A stretch of 64,000 nt of DNA from Luminiphilus sp051201685. Lineage in GTDB: Bacteria; Pseudomonadota; Gammaproteobacteria; Pseudomonadales; Halieaceae. Under the pieces are notes generated by a model. That model had not been told where the DNA came from, searched no databases, and saw only the letters and a list, made by a program, of their open reading frames with translations. Positions within the stretch are counted from its first letter, which is position 1, and each line of letters opens with the position of its first letter. This document shows, piece by piece, positions 1 through 8,637 of this stretch. Where the stretch lies: contig NZ_CP179213.1 in assembly GCF_051201685.1 (NCBI RefSeq), positions 62,001-126,000 on the forward strand, given 5' to 3'. The position numbers were made by a program, and so were the translations under genes.

Positions 1-1340
1 TTCATGTTCTGCGTGCCAAGGCGGTGCTTTGCCCGGGTCTTCGGGTCACCCTGCTTGATGAGAAGAAGAATGAGCGCAGCGAATGGTTCTATGAGGATGG
101 TATTTCTGATTACCTGATGGATGCGACCATCGATTATCCCGTCATTCCTGAAAAGCCCTTTACGTATCACTTTAGCGGCGAAACAGAGGCTGTTGATTGG
201 GCTATTCAGTGGCTACCTGAGGGAGGCGATGTAGTCGCAGAGTCTTATGTAAATTTAATACCCACGGCCCAGGGGGGCACGCACGTTAATGGCTTGCGCT
301 CGGGCTTGCTTGAGGCTTTGCGCGAATTCTGTGAGCTTCGCAGTCTCTTGCCCCGTGGGGTAAAGCTCACCGCAGAGGATATTTGGGACCGCTGTTGTTT
401 TGTTCTGTCGTCAAAGCTTCAGGATCCGCAATTTTCTGGGCAGACCAAAGAGCGTTTGTCTTCCCGGGAGGCTGCAGGCTTTGTTTCTGGCGTGGCCAAA
501 GATGCCTTTAGCCTCTGGTTAAACCAGCACACCGCCGAGGCGGAGTTGTTAGCTGAGCTGTGTATTAATCGCGCGCAAGCGCGCTTGCGGTCGGCCAAAA
601 AAGTTGTGCGAAAAAAGGTGACTTCAGGTCCTGCACTGCCGGGCAAGCTAGCAGACTGCACCTCTGAAGACCCCGCCTACGGTGAGTTGTTTTTAGTCGA
701 GGGAGACTCGGCGGGTGGCTCTGCCAAACAAGCTCGAAACCGTGAGTTTCAGGCGATCTTGCCGCTGCGCGGTAAGATTTTGAATACCTGGGAGGTCGAT
801 GCCCAAGAAATTCTCGCCTCCGCAGAGGTTTACAATATATCTGTGGCGCTAGGGATCGATCCGGCTAGCGATGATCTGTCTGGGTTGCGCTACCACAAGG
901 TCTGCATTCTTGCTGACGCAGACTCCGACGGTCTGCACATTGCGACCCTGATCTGCGCACTATTTTTACGGCATTTCCAGCCGCTGGTGCGAGCGGGGCA
1001 TGTTTATGTCGCCATGCCGCCCTTGTATCGAATCGATGTCGGTAAAGAGGTGTATTACGCACTCGACGACGCTGAGCGCAACGGCATACTCGAGCGTTTG
1101 GCGGCAGAAAATAAGCGTGCCAAACCCAACGTCCAGCGTTTTAAGGGGTTGGGAGAGATGAATCCTGGGCAGCTCCGTGAGACGACAATGGATCCTGATA
1201 CTCGACGGTTAGTGCAGTTGGTGCTCGATGCCGATGCCGATACCCACGGCACTTTTGATATGCTGCTGGCCAAGAAACGATCAGGTGACAGAAAAACTTG
1301 GCTGGAGTCGAAGGGCGACTTGGCCGACATCGCCGGATAA
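1..1340 (+). CDS. parE: DNA topoisomerase IV subunit B, 3' part (5' end outside window)
   Basis: The reading frame is open from base 3 to the stop at 1340, so the gene enters from outside the window and only about the last 445 residues are seen. ParE is the ATPase/TOPRIM subunit of topoisomerase IV, which with ParC decatenates daughter chromosomes in the cytoplasm. The visible part starts in the transducer region and contains the TOPRIM signature EGDSAGGSAKQARNRE with LPLRGKILN, and the metal-binding DADSDGLHIATL motif. The DSDG form is typical of ParE rather than GyrB. The C-terminal RFKGLGEMNPGQL block is also present. A GTG at 24 lies in frame but is internal, because family-like sequence (HVLRAKAV) precedes it. 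yceI follows 39 bp downstream. Confidence 0.96.
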   Translation, partial: HVLRAKAVLCPGLRVTLLDEKKNERSEWFYEDGISDYLMDATIDYPVIPEKPFTYHFSGETEAVDWAIQWLPEGGDVVAESYVNLIPTAQGGTHVNGLRSGLLEALREFCELRSLLPRGVKLTAEDIWDRCCFVLSSKLQDPQFSGQTKERLSSREAAGFVSGVAKDAFSLWLNQHTAEAELLAELCINRAQARLRSAKKVVRKKVTSGPALPGKLADCTSEDPAYGELFLVEGDSAGGSAKQARNREFQAILPLRGKILNTWEVDAQEILASAEVYNISVALGIDPASDDLSGLRYHKVCILADADSDGLHIATLICALFLRHFQPLVRAGHVYVAMPPLYRIDVGKEVYYALDDAERNGILERLAAENKRAKPNVQRFKGLGEMNPGQLRETTMDPDTRRLVQLVLDADADTHGTFDMLLAKKRSGDRKTWLESKGDLADIAG

Positions 1341-1379
1341 GCCACTATTGCGTAATAGTCGGCACCTGAGGAGATACCC

Positions 1380-1967
1380 ATGCCAATTTGGATTCGATCA
1401 CTTACCTGCGTTTTATTGCTGCTTATTACCCAGGCAACCCTTGCAGATTGGCGGCTTACTGCGGCATCTGAGGTGGGTTATGTATCGATTAAAAATAATG
1501 CCATTGCTGAAAATAATTATTTTTCAGGCGTTACCGGTAGCCTCAATAAAAAGGGGCAGTTGAAGGTCAGCATTGATCTCAGCACCGTCGAGACCCAGGT
1601 TGATATTCGTAACCAGCGTATGCGCGATTTGTTTTTCGAGATCACGCAATATCCCGAAGCTGTGGTAACTGCGCAGCTCGATATGCAAGAGCTTGCTCAG
1701 GTTGAATCGGGGGCACCTTTAGAACTTGTTAAGCCTTTTACGCTGTCACTTCACGGTGTCGAGAGCACCGCAGAGGCGCATTTGCGTATTGTTTCGGTGG
1801 GAGGTCGCGCTTGGGTTAGCACCGTGCAGCCTATTCTAATATCGGCCGCTGATTTTGGCTTAGAGGGAGGCGTTGCAGCGTTGCGAAAAATTGCGGGTCT
1901 AGAGGCCATCGCCGCTGTAGTTCCCGTTAGCGTCAACCTGAAACTCGTTAAAAAGTCAGTCGATTAA
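1380..1967 (+). CDS. YceI family periplasmic protein
   Basis: A 195-residue protein with an N-terminal signal peptide (charged start, hydrophobic residues 8-20, likely cleavage after LADA-type residues near 22) followed by one YceI-like domain. YceI proteins are lipocalin-like beta barrels that bind isoprenoid or other amphiphilic ligands in the periplasm. Diagnostic segments are the early SEVGYVSIKNN strand, the VSIDLSTVETQVDIRN block and RMRDLFFEITQYPEAV. A good ribosome site (GAGGAG, about 1368-1373) precedes ATG 1380. It is 39 bp downstream of parE in the same direction, and its stop overlaps the stop of the convergent cytochrome gene by 4 bp. The ligand cannot be told from sequence. Confidence 0.85.
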   Translation: MPIWIRSLTCVLLLLITQATLADWRLTAASEVGYVSIKNNAIAENNYFSGVTGSLNKKGQLKVSIDLSTVETQVDIRNQRMRDLFFEITQYPEAVVTAQLDMQELAQVESGAPLELVKPFTLSLHGVESTAEAHLRIVSVGGRAWVSTVQPILISAADFGLEGGVAALRKIAGLEAIAAVVPVSVNLKLVKKSVD

Positions 1968-4213
1968 CGCACCCCGGCGCTTTGTAAAACCCCTTGCAGT
2001 TGACCTTGATAGCGCCCCTGTTTGGCCACATTGCCAACCTCCTCTGCGTAGCTGATTAGCGCTGAGAGTACTTCTGGGTTACCCGGCTGGTCCTGATTGA
2101 GCTGCTCCAGCAGGGTGAATGCCTGTGCAGGTTGTCCGGTATCATGAAGCGCAATGGCATACACATAGCGATGGCGCGAGCCTCCGGATTCGAGTTCAGC
2201 AGCAGTGGCTAATTCGGTGATGGCGGTTGCGCTGTTACCTTCGCGAAATTCCAAAAGACCTAGCGAGTGATGAAGCGCGCCCGGTGCCAGGGATGTCGCA
2301 ATACCTTGCTTAAGAAGCGTCCGCGCCTCGTCCTCTCGTCCTTGGGCGCGCAGGACATCGGCTAAATTAACCCGAGCCGGATCAAGCTGTGGGTTGAGTC
2401 GCAGGGCTTCTCGCAGCGCAGCTTCAGCGCGACCAATGTCCCCTCGAGCAAACCAGTAATTGGCCAGCTGAAGTTGTGATGAGGGCATATCTGCATGTTC
2501 GGTCAAAACGCTCTCATATTCGTCAAAGAGTGCGAGTAGAGGTGGTAAATCTTGAGGTCTTAATTCCTGCAGCGGTGTAGTGGCAAGTTGCTCTGCAACA
2601 GCCATACGGACACCTTGAACAGGATCATTAATGAGTGTGCGCAACATGAGGTAACGCTGTGTTGGTGGCAGGGGCGCGCTGGCTCGCACAGCGCTACTGC
2701 GCAGCAGCGTGTTTTTAGAGGCTAGCAGCATGCCGGCAGTCTGAGATAAATCGGGTGGTGCTAGGCCGCCATACTGCACAAGCGCAGAAGCGCGCAATAT
2801 CGGCGTGGCTGATGGGTCATCAATAATCTGTTTTAACGCTGGCATACTGCGAATATCCTGCCCATGAGCGCTGCGCAGAGCCATTGCGGGGTGACGCCGC
2901 GGGCTATCAAATTTAATGCCCCAATCCCGAAGGCTATCGAGAGCCCAGGAGTTTGATTGGTCTGTGTGGCACTGGGTGCAGGCATTGGGGCTGCCGGTCA
3001 TCAATGACAGATCGGGCCGGGGAACGCGCATGCTGTGATCCCGGCGTGAATCGACGCCCATGTACAGTTGTGCAGGCATGTGGCATTCAACGCATTGGGC
3101 ACCCGTGCTATTTGCCGCGTGTCGGTGGTGCTGGGGTGTGTCATAGGTGGCGGGCATATGGCATTGCGCGCATAGCCCATTACCTTCGGCAATTGGTGTG
3201 TTGCTGTGGGGGTTGTGGCAGTTGGTACAGACGACTCCAGCTTGATGCATTTTGCTTTGTACAAAAGATCCGTAAACGTACACCTCATCGCGAATTTGGC
3301 CATCGGGCCAATAGAGTGGTTCCTCAATAAGCGATAGCCGGTGGGTGTCGAGCAGGTCGGCCCCGTAGTGGTAGTCTCCTAGGGTACTGCGGCGTGCGTG
3401 GCAGCGAGCACAGTTGTCAATTTGAATGTTGTCAGTCAGTGGGCTGCTGCGGTGGGCAATACTGGCGTTCTCCGCCCAAGCCCACTGGCCCTTCGCTGCG
3501 AGGGACATTTCAAAGCCGCCGTGGGGTGCTTGCGCGGTGGTTTTTTCTTTTGCCAGAGCAACGTGCTGAGCGCCGGGTCCATGGCAGCCTTCGCAGCCGA
3601 CGTTATCGGCGTCCCAAGTCGTCGCGAAACTGCGCTCTGTGGCGTTGTACTGCTTCTTCACGTTGGTGCTATGGCACTCGGCGCACCGTGTATTCCAGTT
3701 TTGGTAGGGACCCGTCCAATGTAAGGGATCCCCGGCCTTAATCGCGTCATCGGGATAGAGGTGGTACCACCGCTGTCCACCTTCAGATTCTGTACGGGCA
3801 TCCCAGGCAATGGTTAAGGCCTGCAGTTTGCCGTCACCGATGGGCAGCAAGTATTGCTGCAAGGGAAACACGCCAAAGACCCAAGCAACGCGAAAGTCTT
3901 CGAGTTCCCCGGCCGCGTTGTCGGTGCGCACCCAAAAAGCATCATCTTTGCGATAAAAGGTGGAAGTCGTGCCCGCATAAGTGAACGTGGCGTCATCAAA
4001 GTTTCCGAGCACGGTTTTTTCGGTAACCGTTTGCATGGCCAGATCATGGTGGGAGCCCTGCCAATCGGCGAAGGGCTGCTCGTGGCACCCGGCACAGGTC
4101 GCGGTACCTACATAGTCAGTACTGGCCAGAGACATCGCCGAGCACAGGGTCGCAACTATAACGGTGGCAATGGTGGCAAAAGACAGTAGTTTTTGGCTGA
4201 TCGTGCGGACCAT
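1964..4213 (-). CDS. Octahaem c-type cytochrome with HEAT and TPR repeats
   Basis: A 749-residue exported protein: signal peptide at 1-31, then eight CXXCH haem-attachment motifs near residues 40 (CAGCH), 177 (CAECH), 207 (CEGCH), 268 (CARCH), 329 (CTNCH), 348 (CAQCH), 374 (CVECH) and 412 (CTQCH). The spacing resembles the cytochrome c554/paired-CXXCH group. Residues about 440-550 look like HEAT-type helical repeats (RASALVQYGG, RSSAVRASA, VRMAVAEQLA) and about 565-735 are tetratricopeptide repeats (LANYWFARGDIGRAEAAL, ARVNLADVLRAQGREDEA). It should be periplasmic and carry electrons, with the repeats as a docking platform. Partner and substrate are unknown. GAGG upstream of ATG 4213 supports the start. 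It is transcribed alone, with no oxidase or reductase gene beside it. Confidence 0.85.
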   Translation of the reverse strand: MVRTISQKLLSFATIATVIVATLCSAMSLASTDYVGTATCAGCHEQPFADWQGSHHDLAMQTVTEKTVLGNFDDATFTYAGTTSTFYRKDDAFWVRTDNAAGELEDFRVAWVFGVFPLQQYLLPIGDGKLQALTIAWDARTESEGGQRWYHLYPDDAIKAGDPLHWTGPYQNWNTRCAECHSTNVKKQYNATERSFATTWDADNVGCEGCHGPGAQHVALAKEKTTAQAPHGGFEMSLAAKGQWAWAENASIAHRSSPLTDNIQIDNCARCHARRSTLGDYHYGADLLDTHRLSLIEEPLYWPDGQIRDEVYVYGSFVQSKMHQAGVVCTNCHNPHSNTPIAEGNGLCAQCHMPATYDTPQHHRHAANSTGAQCVECHMPAQLYMGVDSRRDHSMRVPRPDLSLMTGSPNACTQCHTDQSNSWALDSLRDWGIKFDSPRRHPAMALRSAHGQDIRSMPALKQIIDDPSATPILRASALVQYGGLAPPDLSQTAGMLLASKNTLLRSSAVRASAPLPPTQRYLMLRTLINDPVQGVRMAVAEQLATTPLQELRPQDLPPLLALFDEYESVLTEHADMPSSQLQLANYWFARGDIGRAEAALREALRLNPQLDPARVNLADVLRAQGREDEARTLLKQGIATSLAPGALHHSLGLLEFREGNSATAITELATAAELESGGSRHRYVYAIALHDTGQPAQAFTLLEQLNQDQPGNPEVLSALISYAEEVGNVAKQGRYQGQLQGVLQSAGVR

Positions 4214-4781
4214 GTACGCCTCATTAAAAATGTTAGGTTTGGTGGCGCGGCTATTAAGGAGGTGGTGGGAAGCTGCAGCGATTTCCTGCTGCTTTTCTCT
4301 GAGCTCAAATAATGGTGCGCCAACCTCCTTAAGTTTAGCCGAGCTTTGACCTAGGCATGCAGCTTAAATCGCGTCATTTTGGCGCAGCACTCCAGTGGCG
4401 TCACTTCTGATCCGATGGTTATGCCGTATAGGTTGCCCAGCATCTTCGGGAGTGCTCCCCCCGAGCAAAACACGCAACACTGGGACAGTTACGGCGGCTA
4501 AGCTGTTGGCAGCGCGCAAACACACAGCGCAGGCATAAATCGCTGCTATTTCTTGAAGGTCCCTGTGGCTTCATCGAGATAGCCTCGAGACGACCATCGG
4601 TGTATTCAACACAGCTTTACCCGTGCTCAAGCCGTTTTATACAGGGCGCCTTGCTGCGTTACGCACCTGCCGCGGCATTTGCTCTGGTTTCAGTCTCAGA
4701 TAATGAGTTCGGGTACACTACACCCCAACAGCAAAATCGGCGCGGCAGTTTGCGCGGACACGGCCAAGGAATTTAAGCGTT
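4214..4781. other. 568-bp divergent intergenic region
   Basis: This lies between the start of the cytochrome gene (minus) and the start of the glutamine amidotransferase gene (plus), so it should hold two divergent promoters. No convincing coding sequence, RNA gene, sigma-54 site or strong terminator was found. Short reading frames here lack ribosome sites and family resemblance. Confidence 0.5.
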
Positions 4782-5489
4782 ATGAAAATTGGAATTCTAA
4801 AAACCGATACGGTACGGCCAGAGTGGGTGAGCACCTATGGCGAGTACCCCGACATGTTTGAAGCTTTGTTACGTCAGGTCAATCCAGGGCTGGAATTTCG
4901 CACTTGGGATGTCGAAGCGGGTGAGCTACCCGATGACCTGTCGGCAGTGGATGGTTACATCATTACCGGTAGCAAAAGTAGCGCTTATGACGATAAGCCC
5001 TGGATCCGTGCCCTTGAGGATTTTATTCGTCACGCCCATCTAGTGAGGGTCAAGTTAGTGGGTATTTGTTTTGGCCACCAGCTGGTGGCTAGGGCTCTGG
5101 GTGGTTTGGTCGACAAGTCGGCTAACGGCTGGGGTTGTGGGGTGCAGGTTTACAGTGTTTCAGACGCGCAGCTACTGGCCGATGGTCAGGGCGTAGATTT
5201 GCAGTTACTGGCCTCACATCAGGATCAAGTCATGTTGGCGCCCGAAGGTGCGCAGGTTATTGCACGTAATGACCACTGTGATATTGCGGGTTTCAGGATT
5301 GGTGAGCACATACTTACCTTTCAAGGGCACCCTGAATTCATCCCTGAATATTCCAGAGATATTATGGCGCTTCGGCGCGAAATGATCGGCGAGGCTAGGG
5401 TTACAGAAGGTCTTTCTTCCCTTGATAAGCATGACCATCAGGGAGAGCGTGTGGCCCGCTGGATGCTCGATTTCATCGCCGCTCAGTAA
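4782..5489 (+). CDS. Class I glutamine amidotransferase-like protein
   Basis: A 235-residue stand-alone GATase1 domain. The nucleophile elbow GICFGHQ places the catalytic cysteine at residue 96, and QGHPEF supplies the histidine (183) and glutamate (185) of the triad. The oxyanion-side motif is IITGSKSSAYDD. The architecture resembles proteins annotated GMP synthase-like glutamine amidotransferase. Such proteins hydrolyse glutamine, or gamma-glutamyl compounds, to release ammonia or cleave a gamma-glutamyl bond. There is no synthetase domain, so this is not GuaA, and the true substrate is unknown. It appears monocistronic and is followed by a long hairpin at 5516-5544. Confidence 0.85.
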   Translation: MKIGILKTDTVRPEWVSTYGEYPDMFEALLRQVNPGLEFRTWDVEAGELPDDLSAVDGYIITGSKSSAYDDKPWIRALEDFIRHAHLVRVKLVGICFGHQLVARALGGLVDKSANGWGCGVQVYSVSDAQLLADGQGVDLQLLASHQDQVMLAPEGAQVIARNDHCDIAGFRIGEHILTFQGHPEFIPEYSRDIMALRREMIGEARVTEGLSSLDKHDHQGERVARWMLDFIAAQ

Positions 5490-5515
5490 TTCTTTGTTCT
5501 ACTTTCACTCGGTAT

Positions 5516-5544
5516 TGGTGCATTCGCCTTTGGTGAATGCACCA
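5516..5544 (+). terminator. Hairpin after the glutamine amidotransferase gene
   Basis: TGGTGCATTCGCC at 5516-5528 pairs with GGTGAATGCACCA at 5532-5544 across a TTT loop. This gives a 13-bp stem with one G-T wobble, starting 26 bp after the stop codon. No U-tract follows in either direction, so it may be a 3'-end-protecting or Rho-associated structure rather than a classic intrinsic terminator. Confidence 0.4.
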
Positions 5545-5661
5545 CAAAGCCGACTGAATATTTTGCAGTTTATTTACCGTGCAGCTCTTTAGGGCCTAAC
5601 CGATCATCGCCTGTAACTGTCAGTTGGGAACTACCAGCGGTTGCGACCCAGCAGCAGCTAC

Positions 5662-6102
5662 CTACCAGCTGCCGGTGTTTTCCATCGATGCCCAGGGTTC
5701 CGCGGCGGGTAAGGCATCCCCTGCCTGGAGTAATTCTATCGAGATGCCGTCGGGGGAGCGGATGAACGCCATGCGACCGTCGCGGGGTGGGCGGTTAATG
5801 GTGACGCCTTTGGTCATCAGGCTCGCACAGGTCGCGTAAATATCTTCAACCCGGTAGGCCAAGTGACCAAAATTCCTGCCGCCATCGTAGGTTTCGGAAT
5901 CCCAATTGTGGGTAATTTCAACGAGGGGCGCCTGATCCTTATGAGCGCGTTCGACATCAGCCGGGGCCGCTAGGAAAACGAGCGTAAATCGTCCGGCCTC
6001 GCTGTCGTATCGATTCACTTCTATTAGCCCCAACTTGTTGCAAAAGAAGTCGAGGGTGCTGTTTAAATCACTAGCGCGGATCATGGTGTGCAAAAATTGC
6101 AT
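5662..6102 (-). CDS. gloA: Lactoylglutathione lyase (glyoxalase I)
   Basis: A 146-residue single-domain VOC protein. Glyoxalase I turns the hemithioacetal of methylglyoxal and glutathione into S-lactoylglutathione in the cytoplasm. With the ATG at 6102 as start, the four metal ligands fall at His5 (MQFLHTMIR), Glu62 (PLVEITHNW), His80 (NFGHLAYRV) and Glu123 (DGISIELLQ). That matches the layout of E. coli GloA, which also has His5, and is why the in-frame TTG four codons upstream (6114) was not chosen. The protein is slightly longer than E. coli GloA at the C-terminus (tail after IELLQ). It stands alone on the minus strand, divergent from rdgC. Other VOC functions cannot be excluded. Confidence 0.85.
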   Translation of the reverse strand: MQFLHTMIRASDLNSTLDFFCNKLGLIEVNRYDSEAGRFTLVFLAAPADVERAHKDQAPLVEITHNWDSETYDGGRNFGHLAYRVEDIYATCASLMTKGVTINRPPRDGRMAFIRSPDGISIELLQAGDALPAAEPWASMENTGSW

Positions 6103-6286
6103 GGCGATACTCAATGTAGAAATCAGATGCTCTATTATGGCGTTTGCTGGTTGCCTTGTGTGGGCTATTGGTCGGGAAATTAGCTTTTAGTAGGACCTTT
6201 TAAAGGTGGTTCACGCTAAACTCACCGCCGTACCCGAAGGCTTGCGAGTTGGGGTGCTTTTTTTCTCCCTGAACTTGGATGACACC

Positions 6287-7189
6287 ATGTGGTTTCGAAA
6301 TTTACGTGCTTACCGATTACCTGAGCGGTTGGGACTCGATGCTGAGGCAATGGCTCAGCGCTTAGAGTCTCGCCCTTTTACTCCTTGTCGCCCAGCACAG
6401 CCCTTAAGTGCGGGTTGGGTCGCGGCTCTTGATGACAGTGTCGAATCGCTGGTTCATGCGGCAGGCCCTTACTGGCTACTCCGACTCAAACGCGAAGAGA
6501 AACTACTGCCGTCATCGGTAATTCGCGATGAGGTGGGCAGTCGGGTACTACAAATTCAGACCGCAGAGGCGCGCAAAGTGCATCGTAAAGAGCGGTTGCA
6601 GCTGACCGATGAGGTTACCCAGGACCTTATGCCTCGAGCTTTTACCCGGGCGCGCAGTATTGAAGCGATGGTTTTTGAGAAAGATGGCTGGTTGTGGGTA
6701 AACAATGCCAGCGCCCCCCGCGCTGAAGACTTTCTTTCGGCGTTGCGCGAAGCGCTGGGCAGTTTGCCCGCTGTGTTGCCCGTGACCCGTAAGAATCCTG
6801 CTGCGGTGATGTCCGAGTGGTTGCTACATGATCAGTTACCCGAGGGTTTTGAGTTGGGTACCGAGGCCGACCTCGTTGAGCCCGGAGAGGAGGGTGGTGT
6901 TGTTCGTGCCCGGAGTATGTTGCTCGATTGCGATGAAATTAGAGCGCATATCGAGTCGGGTAAACAGGTTCAGCGTTTGGCTCTAGCTTGGCAGGGACGG
7001 CTGGAATTTGTACTCGGTGCCGACTTGGTTATTCGCCGCCTGAAGTTTGCCGAAGCCCTGACAACAGCACACGACGATATCAATGAGGATCCTTTGGCCA
7101 GACGCGACGCCGATTTCTTGCTGATGAGCGAAACTTTGGCAGAGCTCTGGCCGGCCCTCTTGCAAGCCTTTGGCGGGCTGGAGGCATGA
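6287..7189 (+). CDS. rdgC: Recombination-associated protein RdgC
   Basis: 300 residues, almost the length of E. coli RdgC. RdgC is a ring-shaped DNA-binding protein that restrains RecA and influences replication-fork recombination. Family landmarks are the start MWFRNLRAYRL, the FTPCRPAQ turn, REEKLLPSSVIRDE, LMPRAFTRARSIEAMV, the LGSLPAVLPVTRKNP stretch and the terminal ADFLLMSETLAEL. The frame is open to a GTG at 6206, but the alignment-like start is ATG 6287, and the 27 upstream residues have no family counterpart. The stop overlaps the ATG of the next gene by 4 bp (ATGA), so the two are probably translated together. Confidence 0.95.
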   Translation: MWFRNLRAYRLPERLGLDAEAMAQRLESRPFTPCRPAQPLSAGWVAALDDSVESLVHAAGPYWLLRLKREEKLLPSSVIRDEVGSRVLQIQTAEARKVHRKERLQLTDEVTQDLMPRAFTRARSIEAMVFEKDGWLWVNNASAPRAEDFLSALREALGSLPAVLPVTRKNPAAVMSEWLLHDQLPEGFELGTEADLVEPGEEGGVVRARSMLLDCDEIRAHIESGKQVQRLALAWQGRLEFVLGADLVIRRLKFAEALTTAHDDINEDPLARRDADFLLMSETLAELWPALLQAFGGLEA

Positions 7190-7419
7190 GTCAAAACACA
7201 GATCCTCGCCCCGGCCGCTATCGACACTATAAAGGCGGGGCATATGAGGTTTTGGGTGTTGCCACGCACTCAGAGACGGAGGAACGACACGTAGTTTATC
7301 GCCCTCTTTATGGAGAAGGTGCGCTGTGGATAAGGCCCCTGGCGATGTTTGTCGAGTGGGTCGACGTTGATGGCGAGCAAAAACCACGGTTTGCCCCCGA
7401 GGACATAACGAGCCCATAG
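7186..7419 (+). CDS. DUF1653 domain protein
   Basis: A small 77-residue protein that is essentially one DUF1653 domain: RPGRYRHYKGGAYEVLGVA, then HVVYRPLYGEGALWIRPLAMF and a final VEWVDVDGEQKPRF. The fold is predicted to be SH3-like beta and its function is unknown. It is translationally coupled to rdgC (ATGA overlap). The 299 bp after it, up to the convergent flgN stop, contain no gene or clear terminator. Confidence 0.85.
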   Translation: MSQNTDPRPGRYRHYKGGAYEVLGVATHSETEERHVVYRPLYGEGALWIRPLAMFVEWVDVDGEQKPRFAPEDITSP

Positions 7420-7718
7420 CCGGCAGATTGTTTGAGGTTACTGGATCTGCTCTGACGTCGATTTAATCTGCGCCCTTGACGCTTAGATAGCCAGATTGGT
7501 GCTCGAGATTCTTCAGGGAAATTTTGCGCAAGCGTTGCGGGCAGGCCGCCATTTCTTGACGAAACTATTCGTGAACTCACCACGCGAGATTAAAATCGTG
7601 TGATGGCACCTGAGTGATTGAACCTGAGTGGTTGAACCGATGCGTAGTTCTAACTAAGGACTTGGCCCAAAGTCGAAACCGCAATGTGGAGTTTCAGACA
7701 TTGGGCTATTCGATGAAG

Positions 7719-8201
7719 CTAGGCCGTTCCCAAAACTCGACTGCCGCCGTCAAGGTGAGCATTGCCCTGCTGGCCGTAAAGCGTCACGCCGGTGTCGTTG
7801 CCCCGCACAATGTTAATAGCCTGCTGGGTGCGATCCCTGAGAGCAGAGATCAACATACCGTTGCGGTGGTTGAGTGTTTTGCAGCTTTCTCCGGCTAAAC
7901 GAATAGTGGAAGTTAGCTCAACACCCGTTGCTCGCTGCCCTGCACTGAGCTGCGGGTGGCTTGCTAGCGTCTCTAGATTTTGGCTAGTGCTCACAGCTTC
8001 CCGGGCGCTTTTAGCGGTCATGTAGCCTTCAAGGGCATCATTTTTATCAGCGATAGCAGATTCCAATCGCTCTGCGTCACTTGTTATCAGGGCATCGTGT
8101 TCTGCTTCGAGAGCATGCAAAACCCGAGTCAGCGCCTCGGCCTCACGGGCTAACGTATCGAGACCTGGTGCCAGTGTGTCCTGTTCAGCTGCAGCTAGCA
8201 T
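7719..8201 (-). CDS. flgN: Flagellar export chaperone FlgN
   Basis: 160 residues, mostly helical, with the FlgN pattern: an N-terminal coiled coil (LAREAEALTRVLHALEAEHD, DAERLESAIADKNDAL) and a C-terminal helix around LNHRNGMLISALRDRT. FlgN holds the hook-filament junction proteins FlgK and FlgL in an export-ready state in the cytoplasm. Its ATG overlaps the flgM stop (TAATG at 8201), so it forms a two-gene operon with flgM. That operon is read from the sigma-28 site at 8570-8596. FlgK and FlgL are encoded at 16.3-19.2 kb. Confidence 0.88.
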   Translation of the reverse strand: MLAAAEQDTLAPGLDTLAREAEALTRVLHALEAEHDALITSDAERLESAIADKNDALEGYMTAKSAREAVSTSQNLETLASHPQLSAGQRATGVELTSTIRLAGESCKTLNHRNGMLISALRDRTQQAINIVRGNDTGVTLYGQQGNAHLDGGSRVLGTA

Positions 8202-8518
8202 TAGACCAGCTCCTGTTCCTGTCGAATCAATGCATCGGCAATCTGGCCGGCGTCTATTTCATATTGGCCGTCGGCGATTCGCTGTCTAATAGCCTCAACC
8301 TTTTCTAGGTCAACGCCACTAGCGGCGCGAACATCATCTGCCAAGGCGCTGAGTCGCGTTGCGGTATCGGTCAGCTCTACGCGGTCGTCTCCCATTACAG
8401 AGGGGGCTGCTGCTTTTGCTGCCGGGCCGCGATTTTCCTCGCTTCGAGCTTCTGCGGCACGACGTTCGCTGTCGATGCGGCTAGGGCTTCCTGATCCGGC
8501 TATGTCAATTGGTGCCAT
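8201..8518 (-). CDS. flgM: Anti-sigma-28 factor FlgM
   Basis: 105 residues. FlgM binds and silences FliA (sigma-28) until the hook-basal body is finished and FlgM is exported. The N-terminal half is low-complexity and probably disordered, as export requires. The C-terminal half has the FlgM core: DRVELTDTATRLSALADDV, then VDLEKVEAIRQRIADGQYEID and the final helix AGQIADALIRQEQELV. TTGGAG six bases before ATG 8518 supports the start. It is followed by flgN with a one-base overlap. The FliA-type promoter upstream means FlgM is under feedback by its own target, as in other gammaproteobacteria. Confidence 0.93.
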   Translation of the reverse strand: MAPIDIAGSGSPSRIDSERRAAEARSEENRGPAAKAAAPSVMGDDRVELTDTATRLSALADDVRAASGVDLEKVEAIRQRIADGQYEIDAGQIADALIRQEQELV

Positions 8519-8569
8519 GGTTTACTCCAATGTGCCTATGGGCCCGTCGAGCGGTTCTTCTTAACCCCA

Positions 8570-8596
8570 GTAGCGGCGGGATGTCAGAAAACTTTA
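8570..8596 (-). promoter_or_regulatory. Sigma-28 (FliA) promoter of flgMN
   Basis: Read on the minus strand: TAAAGTTT (8596-8589), an 11-base spacer, then GCCGCTAC (8577-8570). The -35 equals the FliA consensus and the spacer is exact. The -10 differs from GCCGATAA only at positions 5 and 8. It lies 52 bp before the flgM start. Confidence 0.85.
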
Positions 8597-8637
8597 GGAT
8601 TATTTTCAATGTTATCACTGTCTGCTTCGGGCCTGTG

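Noticed and set aside
3394..4189. Plus-strand frames inside the cytochrome gene
   Set aside because: They are antisense to eight CXXCH motifs that are in the minus-strand frame; the plus frames are shadows.
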